In this document: positions 14,002 to 22,593 of the stretch, piece by piece | How positions within the stretch are numbered: the stretch's first letter is position 1 | How the letters are laid out: each line of letters opens with the position of its first letter | Source: Enterobacter sp. Bisph1 | GTDB taxonomy: Bacteria; Pseudomonadota; Gammaproteobacteria; Enterobacterales; Enterobacteriaceae | Reading direction: 5' to 3' | Assembly (NCBI RefSeq): GCF_000814905.1 | Contig: NZ_JXAG01000047.1 | Span: forward strand, 1-64,000 | Length of the DNA: 64,000 nucleotides | Notes under the pieces: model-generated | Databases searched by the model: none | What the model was told of the DNA's origin: nothing | Seen by the model: only the letters and a program-made list of their open reading frames with translations | Made by a program: the position numbers and the translations under genes

Positions 14002-14887
14002 GGCGGTTCGCCAGATGAACGGCCACATCTGCGCCGCTGCGCTCCAGTGAAATGGTTTCGCCATTCCATGCCGCCTGGCGGGTCAGGCAGGTGAGGATCC
14101 CACCCGGCGGCATCTCAATCGCCAGCCGCGCCTCACGCTCATTCGCCGCAACCACCGCCTCTTGCCAGCGAACAGTACGCGCCATATTCCACGCTAAATC
14201 GTCGGCAATCTTCTCCGGCTGCCATAATACGCGCCCGGTGCTGCCGCTTAAGTATGCGCACTGCGGCCTGCGAAGGGTTACCGCGGTAAATGCCTGTGCC
14301 AGTTTTGCGGCCGGTTCTGCCAGCAGTGCGCAGTGAGAAGGTACGCTAACCGCCAGACGTTGCGCCTTGCTGGCCCCTTTTGCCAGCGCGCGCTGCGCAA
14401 CCTGCGCCATTGCCTCGTCGCTCCCGGCGATAACAATCTGCGTTTCCGCATTCAGATTGGCGATATAGGCTCCGCTATCTTCAATCAGCGTTTCCACCGT
14501 CGGCAACGTCAAACCCATAATTGCCGTCAGGCCGTAACCGTGCGGATATGCCTGCTCCATCAAATCGCCACGCAGCGCCACCAGCCATAACGCATCCTGA
14601 AACTCGAGCGCACCCGCGATGACCGCCGCCGGATAAGCGCCAATCGACAGACCGCTAACAATATCGGCTTTAACATCCCTGCGCTGTAATTCACGCGCCC
14701 AGGCGACACCCGCAATCAGCAGTGCCAGCTGTACCGCTCGGGTGTGTTTTAGCGACTCGGCGCTATCAAGGGTATTAACTTCTGCGCCCAGCACCGCGCG
14801 GGCCTCTTCCAGCTCCCTGCCCGGCAGCCCTTGCAACATGCCCGGCCGTTGTGTTCCCTGCCCCGGAAAAGTGAACAATATTTTCAT
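13985..14887 (-). CDS. mdcH: Malonate decarboxylase subunit epsilon (malonyl-CoA:ACP transacylase) MdcH
   Basis: FabD-like malonyltransferase that loads malonyl groups on the activated acyl carrier protein MdcC during enzyme priming. Starting at MKILFTFPGQG gives 300 residues. FPGQGTQRPGM is the family N-terminus and the nucleophile serine sits in GLSIGAYPA near residue 88, with the catalytic His in VPSHCALL. The ATG overlaps the mdcG stop by one base. Last gene of the operon; its stop lies inside the end of mdcR. Confidence 0.93.
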   Translation of the reverse strand: MKILFTFPGQGTQRPGMLQGLPGRELEEARAVLGAEVNTLDSAESLKHTRAVQLALLIAGVAWARELQRRDVKADIVSGLSIGAYPAAVIAGALEFQDALWLVALRGDLMEQAYPHGYGLTAIMGLTLPTVETLIEDSGAYIANLNAETQIVIAGSDEAMAQVAQRALAKGASKAQRLAVSVPSHCALLAEPAAKLAQAFTAVTLRRPQCAYLSGSTGRVLWQPEKIADDLAWNMARTVRWQEAVVAANEREARLAIEMPPGGILTCLTRQAAWNGETISLERSGADVAVHLANRLRAQG

Positions 14888-15504
14888 TACGCCTCCCTGT
14901 ACCACGGATCGCTGACCAGCCGAGGCCCATGGTTAGTTTTCAACATTACGCGCCCATCGCGTAGCCACTCCGCTAAGGCGAAACCACCGTTGGGTGTTTC
15001 AACCTGGGTATCTGCCCGGCATAGGCCACTGCTTGTTTGTTGTTGCCAGCGAGCCAGATCGTTTGCCGCCAGCGGTTCAGGTGCGCGAATAAGCAGGTCG
15101 AGATCGCTTGTGGCATGGATAACCGGGATCCCGGTCGCCAGCGCATAGCCGGTGCTGCCCGTTACACCCCATATCCACGGCCAGCTAAAGTGCGCCAGTT
15201 GCAGCGTGAGCTGTACCGGCGGCTGGGAGATAAACGGCGAAGCCAGCAGTGTCTGCGGTGCGACAAGCTGTTCCGGCGAAACAACGCGCACTACAGCTTC
15301 AGGCTTTACCCACCCCGCTGCGCGCTGGTCCCGGCGCAGGCCGCGCACGCCAACGGGGATGCGCCCTGCATTTTCAACATCACGCCGCACCACCAGCGGT
15401 AAACCAGCGTGCCAGGTCTGTGCGACCCAGGGCTCATTGACCTCTTCCAGCGCTTCTTGTGAACGCAGCCAGAGAAGATCGTGCGGGCGTAATGTTGTAT
15501 TCAT
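14887..15504 (-). CDS. mdcG: Holo-ACP synthase of malonate decarboxylase (phosphoribosyl-dephospho-CoA transferase) MdcG
   Basis: Nucleotidyltransferase that attaches the 2'-(5''-phosphoribosyl)-3'-dephospho-CoA group made by MdcB to Ser25 of MdcC. 205 residues. GSTGYALATG followed by SDLDLL (about residues 115-138) is the G-S...D-x-D metal/nucleotide motif expected of this fold. Two bases after mdcF and coupled to mdcH. Confidence 0.93.
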   Translation of the reverse strand: MNTTLRPHDLLWLRSQEALEEVNEPWVAQTWHAGLPLVVRRDVENAGRIPVGVRGLRRDQRAAGWVKPEAVVRVVSPEQLVAPQTLLASPFISQPPVQLTLQLAHFSWPWIWGVTGSTGYALATGIPVIHATSDLDLLIRAPEPLAANDLARWQQQTSSGLCRADTQVETPNGGFALAEWLRDGRVMLKTNHGPRLVSDPWYREA

Positions 15505-15506
15505 AC

Positions 15507-16466
15507 TTACATTCCTGACGTCAGCGAAATAAACAGCGGCAGCGACAGGATACAGAGCACGGAGCTCAACAGCAGCACAGCTTCTGCATCCGGTGATTGC
15601 ACGCCAAAGCGGTTACCAAATACCACGCCGAAGAAACCCGCCGCCAGCGCAATCATCAAAATAGCGGTGATCGCCACAGAGCCATGCAGACCCAATACCA
15701 GCACAATGCCCCAGGCAATCGCCGGTTGGATCAGCAGTTTGGTAATGGTCGCGGAAATAACCATGGTATTGATCGAAAGCTTACGCGCCGAGAGGATCAC
15801 ACCGGTCAGGAACAGCGCCGCAGCCGTTGCCGCAAGGCCAAGAGGTTTAATGGCGGAGAGAACCAGCTCCGGCATTTTGATACCAATAGCGGAAAGCACG
15901 ACACCCAGCAGCGGTCCCCAGACAATCGGTTTTTTCACCGAGCGCCACATCAACACCGGCAACATCGCCAGCGTAGAGCCGGTATTGCCGCCCTCTGCGC
16001 GTGCTTTTTCACGTTCAAGGATCAGCAGGCAGAACGGCGTCATCAGTACCGAGCCGCAGGCGATAGAGACCGCAACGGAAAGAGAGGTCGATGAGCCTTC
16101 CCCCAGCACGCTGCCCAGAATCGGCAGGCCAAGTGCTGCATAGTTCGGCAGCGCGACGGTGAGCGTCAGCACCGCCGCATCCTGCGGTGATTTTTTAAAC
16201 ACGGTAGTTGCCAGAAAATAGATCGCGGCGTAGGTGATCCACATCGACAGCGTCAGCACCACAATCAGCGGTGACTGGGCAAGAATGCCGGTCCAGGGCG
16301 TCTGTACGGTAGCGCTAAACAACGCGGCGGGCAGGGCGAAATCCATTACGAAGATATTGAGCAGGGAAACGTTTTTGTTGTCGACCATTTTGGCCTTTCC
16401 CGCCCAGAAACCCAGCAGCATGATGACAAAAATCGGTGCGAGGGCATGAACAATTACATAAGTCAT
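15507..16466 (-). CDS. mdcF: AEC-family malonate carrier MdcF
   Basis: Membrane protein of 319 residues with about ten hydrophobic segments, of the auxin efflux carrier family. The internal pseudo-repeat (FVMDFALPAALFSATV and later AAALFLTGVILS) is typical. Its position in the mdc cluster implies malonate uptake; transport itself is inferred. It is separated from mdcE by 244 bases while all other mdc genes nearly touch. Confidence 0.9.
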   Translation of the reverse strand: MTYVIVHALAPIFVIMLLGFWAGKAKMVDNKNVSLLNIFVMDFALPAALFSATVQTPWTGILAQSPLIVVLTLSMWITYAAIYFLATTVFKKSPQDAAVLTLTVALPNYAALGLPILGSVLGEGSSTSLSVAVSIACGSVLMTPFCLLILEREKARAEGGNTGSTLAMLPVLMWRSVKKPIVWGPLLGVVLSAIGIKMPELVLSAIKPLGLAATAAALFLTGVILSARKLSINTMVISATITKLLIQPAIAWGIVLVLGLHGSVAITAILMIALAAGFFGVVFGNRFGVQSPDAEAVLLLSSVLCILSLPLFISLTSGM

Positions 16467-16660
16467 AAATCACCTGTAAGAAATAAAGAAATCACCTCAT
16501 CCTTCGCCTGCACACAGTGGGTAACCCGTGCTCATTGTGAAAACTTAATTCGTTAAGCTTCCGGCAATGCGCTGCGTTACCACCTTGATAAACAGCGAAG
16601 AATTCAGCGTTCAAAACCTTTGGGTGCGATGGTTATTATTTTCAGCAGCAACGTTTTTCC

Positions 16661-16679
16661 GGGCGCGACACGCGCGCCC
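16661..16679 (-). other. GC-rich hairpin in the mdcE-mdcF gap
   Basis: GGGCGCG / CGCGCCC, a 7-bp stem with a 5-base loop, 32 bases after the mdcE stop. No T-run follows on either strand, so full termination is doubtful. It may cause attenuation or protect the upstream mRNA. The remaining 244 bases of this gap show no gene and no clear promoter. Confidence 0.45.
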
Positions 16680-16710
16680 ATGTGTTGCTATCTGGCAGGT
16701 TTCTAAATAG

Positions 16711-17511
16711 TTACCAGCTCGCCTTCATGCGTTCGCGCACAAGAGCGGAGCTGCGGCGGTTGTCAGCACCGAGACGGTTTTTCAAGGTGGTGTCCTGACG
16801 CGCGTCGTTAATGGCCTGTTGTAAGGTTTTCTGCACCTGCGCCAGGTCGGCATTTGTTGGCGCATCCGGGTTGCTGATATCCAGCAGATCCGCCAGCAGG
16901 CCCAGCGTGGCATAGTTGCTAATGTCATAGGCCATCGGCGGAATGGTGGCCGCCAGTTTTTCCAGCGCTTCAACAGAACGCAAAGTGATGCGCGCCGCAG
17001 AGGCTTTACCCATCGCGTGGATCAGCACGCCAGAATCGTTAAAGGCGATCAGACGGTTGGCCTGATAACCGTGGGCCAGAAACGCGCCGGACATCGCTTT
17101 ACCGACAATCAAGCCAATCACCGGATGGCCCGCCAGACGCGCATTGGCATAGGCCGCAGCCGCACCGGCTAACGCCTGGTGAATACCAAACGCCTCTTCG
17201 CGGCGACCGTAGGCCTGACTTGGCACATCAATTACCGCGATGATTGGACGCTTAACACTGCTGTTGGCATCGGCGGCGACGGTTTCGCTCACTACTTTTG
17301 CCAGCGTCCAGCCTTCCAGTAGACCCACTTCGCCTTTTGCCGCCCGTGGGTAATGGTTGTTCGCATCCGGCACGACGGCGATAAAACGCGCCGCTTCACC
17401 GTTAATATTGCCATCCACCGCCTGAACGGACGGGCACAGTCCGCTCAAACGCTGGGCGTTTGGCGCCAGTTTTTCCAGCCATAACGCGCCGCGGCTCACT
17501 GTTGTATTCAT
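16711..17511 (-). CDS. mdcE: Malonate decarboxylase subunit gamma MdcE
   Basis: Carboxyltransferase-fold subunit, 266 residues, pairing with MdcD to decarboxylate malonyl-S-ACP. Residues about 125-165 (GLIVGKAMSGAFLAHGYQ) form the oxyanion-hole region of this crotonase-like family. Its ATG overlaps the mdcD stop by 4 bases (ATGA). Confidence 0.94.
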   Translation of the reverse strand: MNTTVSRGALWLEKLAPNAQRLSGLCPSVQAVDGNINGEAARFIAVVPDANNHYPRAAKGEVGLLEGWTLAKVVSETVAADANSSVKRPIIAVIDVPSQAYGRREEAFGIHQALAGAAAAYANARLAGHPVIGLIVGKAMSGAFLAHGYQANRLIAFNDSGVLIHAMGKASAARITLRSVEALEKLAATIPPMAYDISNYATLGLLADLLDISNPDAPTNADLAQVQKTLQQAINDARQDTTLKNRLGADNRRSSALVRERMKASW

Positions 17512-18344
17512 GCTTTACCCTCCCCGGCAAACAACGCGCTGATCTGTTCTGCATCCGCTTGTTTACGGATGTCGAAATGGGTCAGACGTTGCAGATAGTC
17601 GTTGTAGTTATCGGTGCGATGTTTTACCGGCACGCCTTTAGCAATCGCCTCGTTCATCGCCTGTTTCACCGCATTCACGCCGTCGCCAACCAGCGCATCA
17701 ACCAGCCCGCTGTGGTAGCGCACTTCGCCGCCGGTCATGCTCCAGATAAACGGGCGATCGCGGGAGTCGTACTCGTCAATACCGGCTTCCTGTTCGATAA
17801 CCTGCGGACCGTTGAGACCAAGACGCGCCTCGCGGGTCACAATCAGATAGCTGCACAGCGCGGCGGCGATAGACATGCCGCCGAAGCAGCCGACCGTCCC
17901 GGCAACAATGCCGACTACGGGGGTGTAACGACGCAGATCGACAATCGCCGCATGAATATCGGCAATCGCTGCCAGCCCAAGATTGGCTTCCTGCAAACGT
18001 ACGCCGCCGGTTTCAAGGCACAGCACCGCCTGAGTAGGAATGCCGTTACGGTTGTCTTCCGCCGCCAGTTCAAGGGCTGCCGCCATTTTCGCGCCGGAGA
18101 CTTCGCCCATACTGCCGCCCTGAAACGCGCCTTCGATTGCCACAACCACTGCGGGCTGGCCGTTGATGGTGCCTTTGGCGACCACCATGCCGTCATCGGC
18201 CTGGGGGACAATGCCCTGCGGCCCTAACCACGGCGAGATAATGCCTTCAAAGGGATCCAGCAGTTCGCGGTAGCTACCTTCGTCGAGTAGCGCATGGGCG
18301 CGCTGACGCGCTTTTAATTCGATAAAACTGCGATCGTCACGCAT
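17508..18344 (-). CDS. mdcD: Malonate decarboxylase subunit beta MdcD
   Basis: 278-residue carboxyltransferase-fold subunit forming, with MdcE, the malonyl-S-ACP decarboxylase. It resembles acetyl-CoA carboxylase carboxyltransferase in the Gly-rich segments IVAGTVGCFGGMSI and GGVRLQEANLG. Overlaps mdcC by 8 bases. Confidence 0.94.
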   Translation of the reverse strand: MRDDRSFIELKARQRAHALLDEGSYRELLDPFEGIISPWLGPQGIVPQADDGMVVAKGTINGQPAVVVAIEGAFQGGSMGEVSGAKMAAALELAAEDNRNGIPTQAVLCLETGGVRLQEANLGLAAIADIHAAIVDLRRYTPVVGIVAGTVGCFGGMSIAAALCSYLIVTREARLGLNGPQVIEQEAGIDEYDSRDRPFIWSMTGGEVRYHSGLVDALVGDGVNAVKQAMNEAIAKGVPVKHRTDNYNDYLQRLTHFDIRKQADAEQISALFAGEGKA

Positions 18345-18636
18345 AGCTCACCTCTTCGAATACTTGTTCGATACGGATGCGCGCCACACCGGGCGTCGCG
18401 CCGAAATCGTGGATCACAAGCTTGCCTGCCGGCAGCGTGCTCACCAGTCCTAAGCGGTTGAACAGCGCTTCCCAACGTCCGCGGCTGTTATCCACGGAAG
18501 TGGTGATCTCAATGGTCAATGTTTGCCCCTGGGCGGCGGTGAATAACACCTCCATATCCCCGGAGCCCACAACGCCCGCCAGTGCTTTACCGCGTAATTC
18601 GCGGCCGGCAGGCACGGTTATCGTGATGTGTTCCAT
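18337..18636 (-). CDS. mdcC: Malonate decarboxylase acyl carrier protein (delta subunit) MdcC
   Basis: 99-residue carrier protein unrelated to the usual 4'-phosphopantetheine ACPs. The prosthetic group (phosphoribosyl-dephospho-CoA) is carried on a serine, here Ser25 in VVGSGDMEV, as in the Klebsiella enzyme. Nine bases after mdcB and overlapping mdcD. Confidence 0.94.
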   Translation of the reverse strand: MEHITITVPAGRELRGKALAGVVGSGDMEVLFTAAQGQTLTIEITTSVDNSRGRWEALFNRLGLVSTLPAGKLVIHDFGATPGVARIRIEQVFEEVSYA

Positions 18637-18645
18637 AACTTCCTC

Positions 18646-19503
18646 TTAATTCGCTAAATAGGGCGTCGTGACGCGATCGAGAAACAGTGTCGCAGCCAGT
18701 AAATCTGCCGCGCCGCCCGGCGACGCGTTAAGGGCCAGCATCCGCGCATCGAGTTCCGCTAACGCCTGCTGACCGGCCTGCGTGGCGACACCTCCGGCTT
18801 GCAGCACCGCGTGTGCGCCCTGGCGCATGGTTTCCAGCCCTTCCAGCCCGGCGCGTGAAAGCACGCAGGTATCGCTTAGGGAGGTCATGATCGCCATTAG
18901 CGCATCGAGCCTTGCCTGCTCTTCACTGCCGCCACGCTGGCGACTGTGTTGTAGCTGCGGCAGCGCCAGCTTGACGATGTGCGGAAAGCCTTGCTGCGCC
19001 TCTTCACGTGCGCCCGGCACCCGGTAACGGTGCGTCGCGCGCAGACCTTTGCTGAAGGTCTTGGGTGCGGCATCATCCGGCAGTTGCGCCAGCTTTGCGG
19101 CGCTTGAGGCAATCGCTGCTGCCGTGTTATTACCGCCGGACATCGCGACGGCACTCACCAGCAACCCCAGCGCCCAAATCGCGCCGCGATGGGTATTTAC
19201 CCCGCCGGTGGCGGCCATCATCTGCTGCTCGCCTTCGCGACCAATTCGCCCGATGGTTTGTCTGAGCGCCACATCCGCTGGACGTTGCCAGCTTTGTTGC
19301 GCCAGTGCCTGAAACGTGGGGGTCAGGCTATAGGCAGAACGCTCCATCAGTTCGAGCGTTAAATCGTGGTGCGCGCCGTTCCCCCGACTGTCCACCAGAC
19401 CGGGCTTCGGGCTTAAGCGCGCTTCGTCAATCAGACACAGCGTGGCGGCTCGTGCCAGCCATTCGGCACCGCCTTCAGCATCAATCCGTGGCAGAAGTTT
19501 CAT
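18646..19503 (-). CDS. mdcB: Triphosphoribosyl-dephospho-CoA synthase MdcB
   Basis: CitG-like enzyme, 285 residues, that joins ATP and dephospho-CoA to give the prosthetic group precursor for MdcC. Family motifs include LSPKPGLVDSRGNGAHHDL (about 31-49) and GVNTHRGAIWALGLL (about 100-115). The ATG overlaps the mdcA stop by one base. Confidence 0.94.
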   Translation of the reverse strand: MKLLPRIDAEGGAEWLARAATLCLIDEARLSPKPGLVDSRGNGAHHDLTLELMERSAYSLTPTFQALAQQSWQRPADVALRQTIGRIGREGEQQMMAATGGVNTHRGAIWALGLLVSAVAMSGGNNTAAAIASSAAKLAQLPDDAAPKTFSKGLRATHRYRVPGAREEAQQGFPHIVKLALPQLQHSRQRGGSEEQARLDALMAIMTSLSDTCVLSRAGLEGLETMRQGAHAVLQAGGVATQAGQQALAELDARMLALNASPGGAADLLAATLFLDRVTTPYLAN

Positions 19504-21158
19504 TACCAGCTCCGGAATTTCGCAGGTGGGTTATAAAGACCGCCGGACCACTCCACCAGATCCGCGACGCTGCTGGCAGCCAGCAGTGAGCGGGTGGCGT
19601 CGGTGCGACGAATGCCCATATCTTCCGGGTAGACCACTTTGCCGCTGCTACGCAGCGCAGCGACGCGTTTGGCATCGACGCCGAGACCGATATCGGTGAT
19701 ACCTGCGACGGCCGCTACCATGGCACGGCGCTCTTCGAGGCTTTCCGCACGATAGAGGTAAGCAATCCCCTCTTCCGTCAGCACATGGGTCACGTCATCG
19801 CCATAAATCATCACCGGGGCCAGCGGCATACCGGAGGTTTTTGCTACTTCGACGGCGTCGAGTTTTTCCACGAAGGTCGGTTTTGCACCGGCCTGGAAGG
19901 TCTCAACCATTTGTACCACCAGCTTTTTCCCGCGCTGCATGGGATCCGGCTCGGTGATCATGTTCAGCCAGGCGGGCGTCGCATGACGGCGGCCGTGCGG
20001 ATCGTGGCCCATATTCGGCGCACCGCCGAAACCAGAGAGACGACCGCGAGTAACGGTGGAAGAGTTCGCCAGGCCATCGACCTGTAACGTCGAACCGATA
20101 AACATATCCACCGCGTACTGGCCCGCTAACTGGCAGAAAGCGCGGTTGGAACGCATTGAACCGTCGGAACCGGTGAAGAAAACGTCCGGGCGGGCGCGGA
20201 TATACTCTTCCATCCCCAGTTCGCCGCCGAAGCAGTGCACGCTCTCCACCCAGCCGCTTTCAATCGCCGGGATCAGCGTCGGATGCGGGTTCAGGGTCCA
20301 GTGTTTACAGATTTTGCCCTTCAGGCCGAGCTGTTCGCCGTAGGTCGGCAGCAGCAGCTCAATCGCGGCGGTGTTAAAACCGATACCGTGGTTAAGGGAC
20401 TGCACCTGATGTTCTGCGTAGATGCCTTTAATGGCCATCATCGCCATCAGGATGTGTTCCTGCTTGATCAGACGCGGATCGCGGGTAAACAGCGGTTCGA
20501 TAAAGAAGGGTTTGTCAGCCACTACCACGTAGTCGATCCACGAGCCGGGAATGTCGACGCGCGGCAGATCGCACTCTTCATCAACCAGTTCATTAACCTG
20601 AGCGATAACGATGCCGTCGCGAAAAGCAGCGGCTTCTACCAGCGCTGGGGTATCTTCGGTACTTGGGCCGGTATAGAGGTTGCCTTTGCGGTCGGCTTTA
20701 TAACCGGCAATCAGCGCCACATTCGGGCTCAGGTCAACGTACAGGCGGGAGTAAAGTTCGATGTAAGTATGAATGGCACCGATTTCCAGCAGGCCATCTT
20801 CCAGAAGCTGCGAAATGCGCAGGCTCTGCGTCCCGGAGAAGGAGAAATCCAGCTTACGGGCGATACCTTTTTCAAAAATATCAAGATGTTCGCTGCGTCC
20901 GACGCTTGGCATAATCATATGCAAGTCGTGGACTTTTTGTGGGTTGACTTCCGCCAGCGAGCGGGAGAGAAAATCCGCCTGCTTTTGGTTGTTGCCTTCG
21001 AGTACCACACGGTCGCCCGGTGCGATCAGTTTTTCCAGCATGGCGACGAGGTCGCCGGTCGGCAATACCTTGCCCTGTACGGGAATGGACGCCAGGCGGC
21101 GCTGTTTCTCGCTGCGCCGCGTGTTCCATACCGTTGCTGGCGTTTGCCCAGATAACAT
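19503..21158 (-). CDS. mdcA: Malonate decarboxylase subunit alpha (acetyl-S-ACP:malonate ACP transferase) MdcA
   Basis: 551-residue transferase that swaps acetyl for malonyl on MdcC, the first step of the catalytic cycle; MdcD/MdcE then release CO2 and regenerate acetyl-S-ACP. It belongs to the CoA-transferase-like family; GFGGAPNMGHDPHGRRHA near residues 375-392 is a characteristic stretch. First gene of the mdcABCDEFGH operon, with AGGAGG-like ribosome binding site (AGGAGGTTAATA) ahead of the ATG. Confidence 0.95.
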   Translation of the reverse strand: MLSGQTPATVWNTRRSEKQRRLASIPVQGKVLPTGDLVAMLEKLIAPGDRVVLEGNNQKQADFLSRSLAEVNPQKVHDLHMIMPSVGRSEHLDIFEKGIARKLDFSFSGTQSLRISQLLEDGLLEIGAIHTYIELYSRLYVDLSPNVALIAGYKADRKGNLYTGPSTEDTPALVEAAAFRDGIVIAQVNELVDEECDLPRVDIPGSWIDYVVVADKPFFIEPLFTRDPRLIKQEHILMAMMAIKGIYAEHQVQSLNHGIGFNTAAIELLLPTYGEQLGLKGKICKHWTLNPHPTLIPAIESGWVESVHCFGGELGMEEYIRARPDVFFTGSDGSMRSNRAFCQLAGQYAVDMFIGSTLQVDGLANSSTVTRGRLSGFGGAPNMGHDPHGRRHATPAWLNMITEPDPMQRGKKLVVQMVETFQAGAKPTFVEKLDAVEVAKTSGMPLAPVMIYGDDVTHVLTEEGIAYLYRAESLEERRAMVAAVAGITDIGLGVDAKRVAALRSSGKVVYPEDMGIRRTDATRSLLAASSVADLVEWSGGLYNPPAKFRSW

Positions 21159-21194
21159 TATTAACCTCCTGATTCAGCTCATCATTTTGACTTG

Positions 21195-21206
21195 CTTAAC
21201 ACTAAG
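21195..21206 (-). promoter_or_regulatory. Candidate LysR-type operator upstream of mdcA
   Basis: CTTAACACTAAG is a short inverted repeat (CTTA/TAAG) 37 bases before mdcA, within the only sizeable gap upstream of the operon. A LysR regulator such as MdcR would be expected to bind here, but the assignment is a guess from position and symmetry. Confidence 0.25.
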
Positions 21207-21290
21207 TTCAGTGTGCGCGCTGGTGAGAAAGTCATCAATTAAGCAGGAGGGCGAATCGTTAGCCTGAGAGTAATAATCAATAAAACAATT

Positions 21291-21306
21291 CGTGATGTAG
21301 ATCAGT
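21291..21306. promoter_or_regulatory. Candidate CRP site upstream of mdcA
   Basis: CGTGA-6-TCAGT matches the CRP half-sites TGTGA and TCACA at 7 of 10 positions, about 130 bases before the mdcA start codon. Catabolite control of malonate use would be sensible but is not shown. Confidence 0.3.
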
Positions 21307-21337
21307 TTCAACAGGCGAGAAAAGTTTTATGGAAGCT

Positions 21338-21357
21338 GGCGGTACAGGCGTACCGCC
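21338..21357. terminator. Perfect hairpin after the NAMPT remnant
   Basis: GGCGGTAC / GTACCGCC with a 4-base loop (AGGC) lies 12 bases downstream of the remnant stop codon and upstream of the mdcA promoter region. There is no T-tract, so it may be a weak or factor-assisted terminator isolating mdcA from the upstream genes. Confidence 0.4.
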
Positions 21358-21369
21358 GATGGCAGAGGG

Positions 21370-21636
21370 TTATTGTTGGCTGGCCAGACGCTGGCGAATC
21401 TGTTCGAAGTGCTCAGTTTGGTAAAGCTTACCGTCCAGGAAGCGGGTTTTCAGCTCACCGCCCTGCTCCTGCTCCCGGCTCTGTTCATCATGCAGTTGCA
21501 GCTCGCCCTGCGCATCACGTTCCACGCGCAGCAGACCGCGCGCCGAGCGTTTCAGTCCGCTGTCGGTTTTCGGCTCTTTGAAAATCATCCGCCCTTCGCC
21601 GTTGACCGCACCGTTATTTACTGTACCCGTCGGTTT
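21370..21636 (-). pseudogene. 3' remnant of a nicotinamide phosphoribosyltransferase gene
   Basis: About 88 codons are open, ending LASQQ, and line up with the C-terminal end of nicotinamide phosphoribosyltransferase: IFKEP..TD, LKRSARGLL, DGKL and FEQIRQRL correspond to VFKDP..AD, KRSKKGRL, NGKV and FDEIR of the family. The frame is closed by a stop at 21637-21639, inside the 3' end of the XpaC-like gene, so some 400 N-terminal residues are missing. A short protein from the internal ATG at 21588 is possible but would lack the active site. This identity is from remembered family sequence, not a search. Confidence 0.65.
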
Positions 21637-22579
21637 TTAACATTTTATCCAGCGTAGAAAGTTCCGTTTGCAAATCGGTTTGATCGTTTATTAACAGCTC
21701 CTGGTGTTTCTCATAAAAGGCATGAGTGAGCTTTTGTAATGCGGCGAGTTGCTCATTGAAAGCCTGTTCTTGCTTATCAGTAGGTAATTGCAGCGAAAGT
21801 GAAGCCCCTTTAGTCACAACCATCTCGACCATTGGCAAGTAGCGCTCAAGAAATTGCCGCCCCGCCACCTCATCCCTTTTATCTTCCCGCATGCACTTTT
21901 CAATCATACTGGCGTAGCGGGTAATGCCACGTAGCTCACTTTGCAGAAGCGCAGGTAAATCGTCGATACGTTCCAGTTGGAAAATCATTCGCACTATTGC
22001 ATCTTTTGCCTCACGTTCACATGTGAGATTTTCTTGCATCGCCTGTTGTTGGCGCTGTTTACGTGCCTCAACGTTCTGCAATACATATTTAATAAAATAA
22101 TACGCAGCGGGCAGCAGGATAAAGAGTGAAAGGTAAACCGGATGTGCGGTGAAAGAATAAAGTTTCCTATAAGCTACGAACGCACCGATCCCTAAAAAAA
22201 GATACCAAAAATGAATGGCCCTGACGTTACGCCGGCTGCGATACAGGTGATAGAGCAGCGTCATGGTTGCCGCCCAAAAAGGCATTGCCGCTGCATCGCC
22301 AAAGAATAACCATACGATTCCCGCTGACGCACCCAACCCTAAAGCGGGACGATCAAAAAGAAGTCCCCTGCACAAAATAGAAAAAGCCATCCAGTTGAGA
22401 AACAATAACGCCCCCACCCAACCGGTTTCAGAGACTATTCCAGGGAGTACCTCGCTGACATACTCGCTGGTTTTAATAGAAAAAACCGATGCACAAATAA
22501 AAAGAATGCAGTGAAGGATAATACGCATCCATATGCTGCAACTGATTTTATCTAAAGCATTTGCTAGCTTTTTTAACAT
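21614..22579 (-). CDS. XpaC-like membrane protein, partner of TelA
   Basis: 321 residues. The N-terminal half contains about five or six hydrophobic segments (roughly 18-36, 52-72, 80-115, 122-140, 146-165); from residue 165 on it is soluble, charged and largely helical. This layout and its place directly downstream of a TelA-family gene match the XpaC family (described as 5-bromo-4-chloroindolyl phosphate hydrolysis proteins), which pairs with TelA-like proteins in bacilli. Sequence likeness is weak by eye. Its 3' end overlaps the NAMPT remnant. Function unknown. Confidence 0.55.
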   Translation of the reverse strand: MLKKLANALDKISCSIWMRIILHCILFICASVFSIKTSEYVSEVLPGIVSETGWVGALLFLNWMAFSILCRGLLFDRPALGLGASAGIVWLFFGDAAAMPFWAATMTLLYHLYRSRRNVRAIHFWYLFLGIGAFVAYRKLYSFTAHPVYLSLFILLPAAYYFIKYVLQNVEARKQRQQQAMQENLTCEREAKDAIVRMIFQLERIDDLPALLQSELRGITRYASMIEKCMREDKRDEVAGRQFLERYLPMVEMVVTKGASLSLQLPTDKQEQAFNEQLAALQKLTHAFYEKHQELLINDQTDLQTELSTLDKMLKTDGYSK

Positions 22580-22593
22580 GACGTTTCCCTGTC

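Noticed and set aside
20235..21155. 306-codon plus-strand open frame opposite mdcA
   Set aside because: Shadow of mdcA, whose own frame matches its family throughout.
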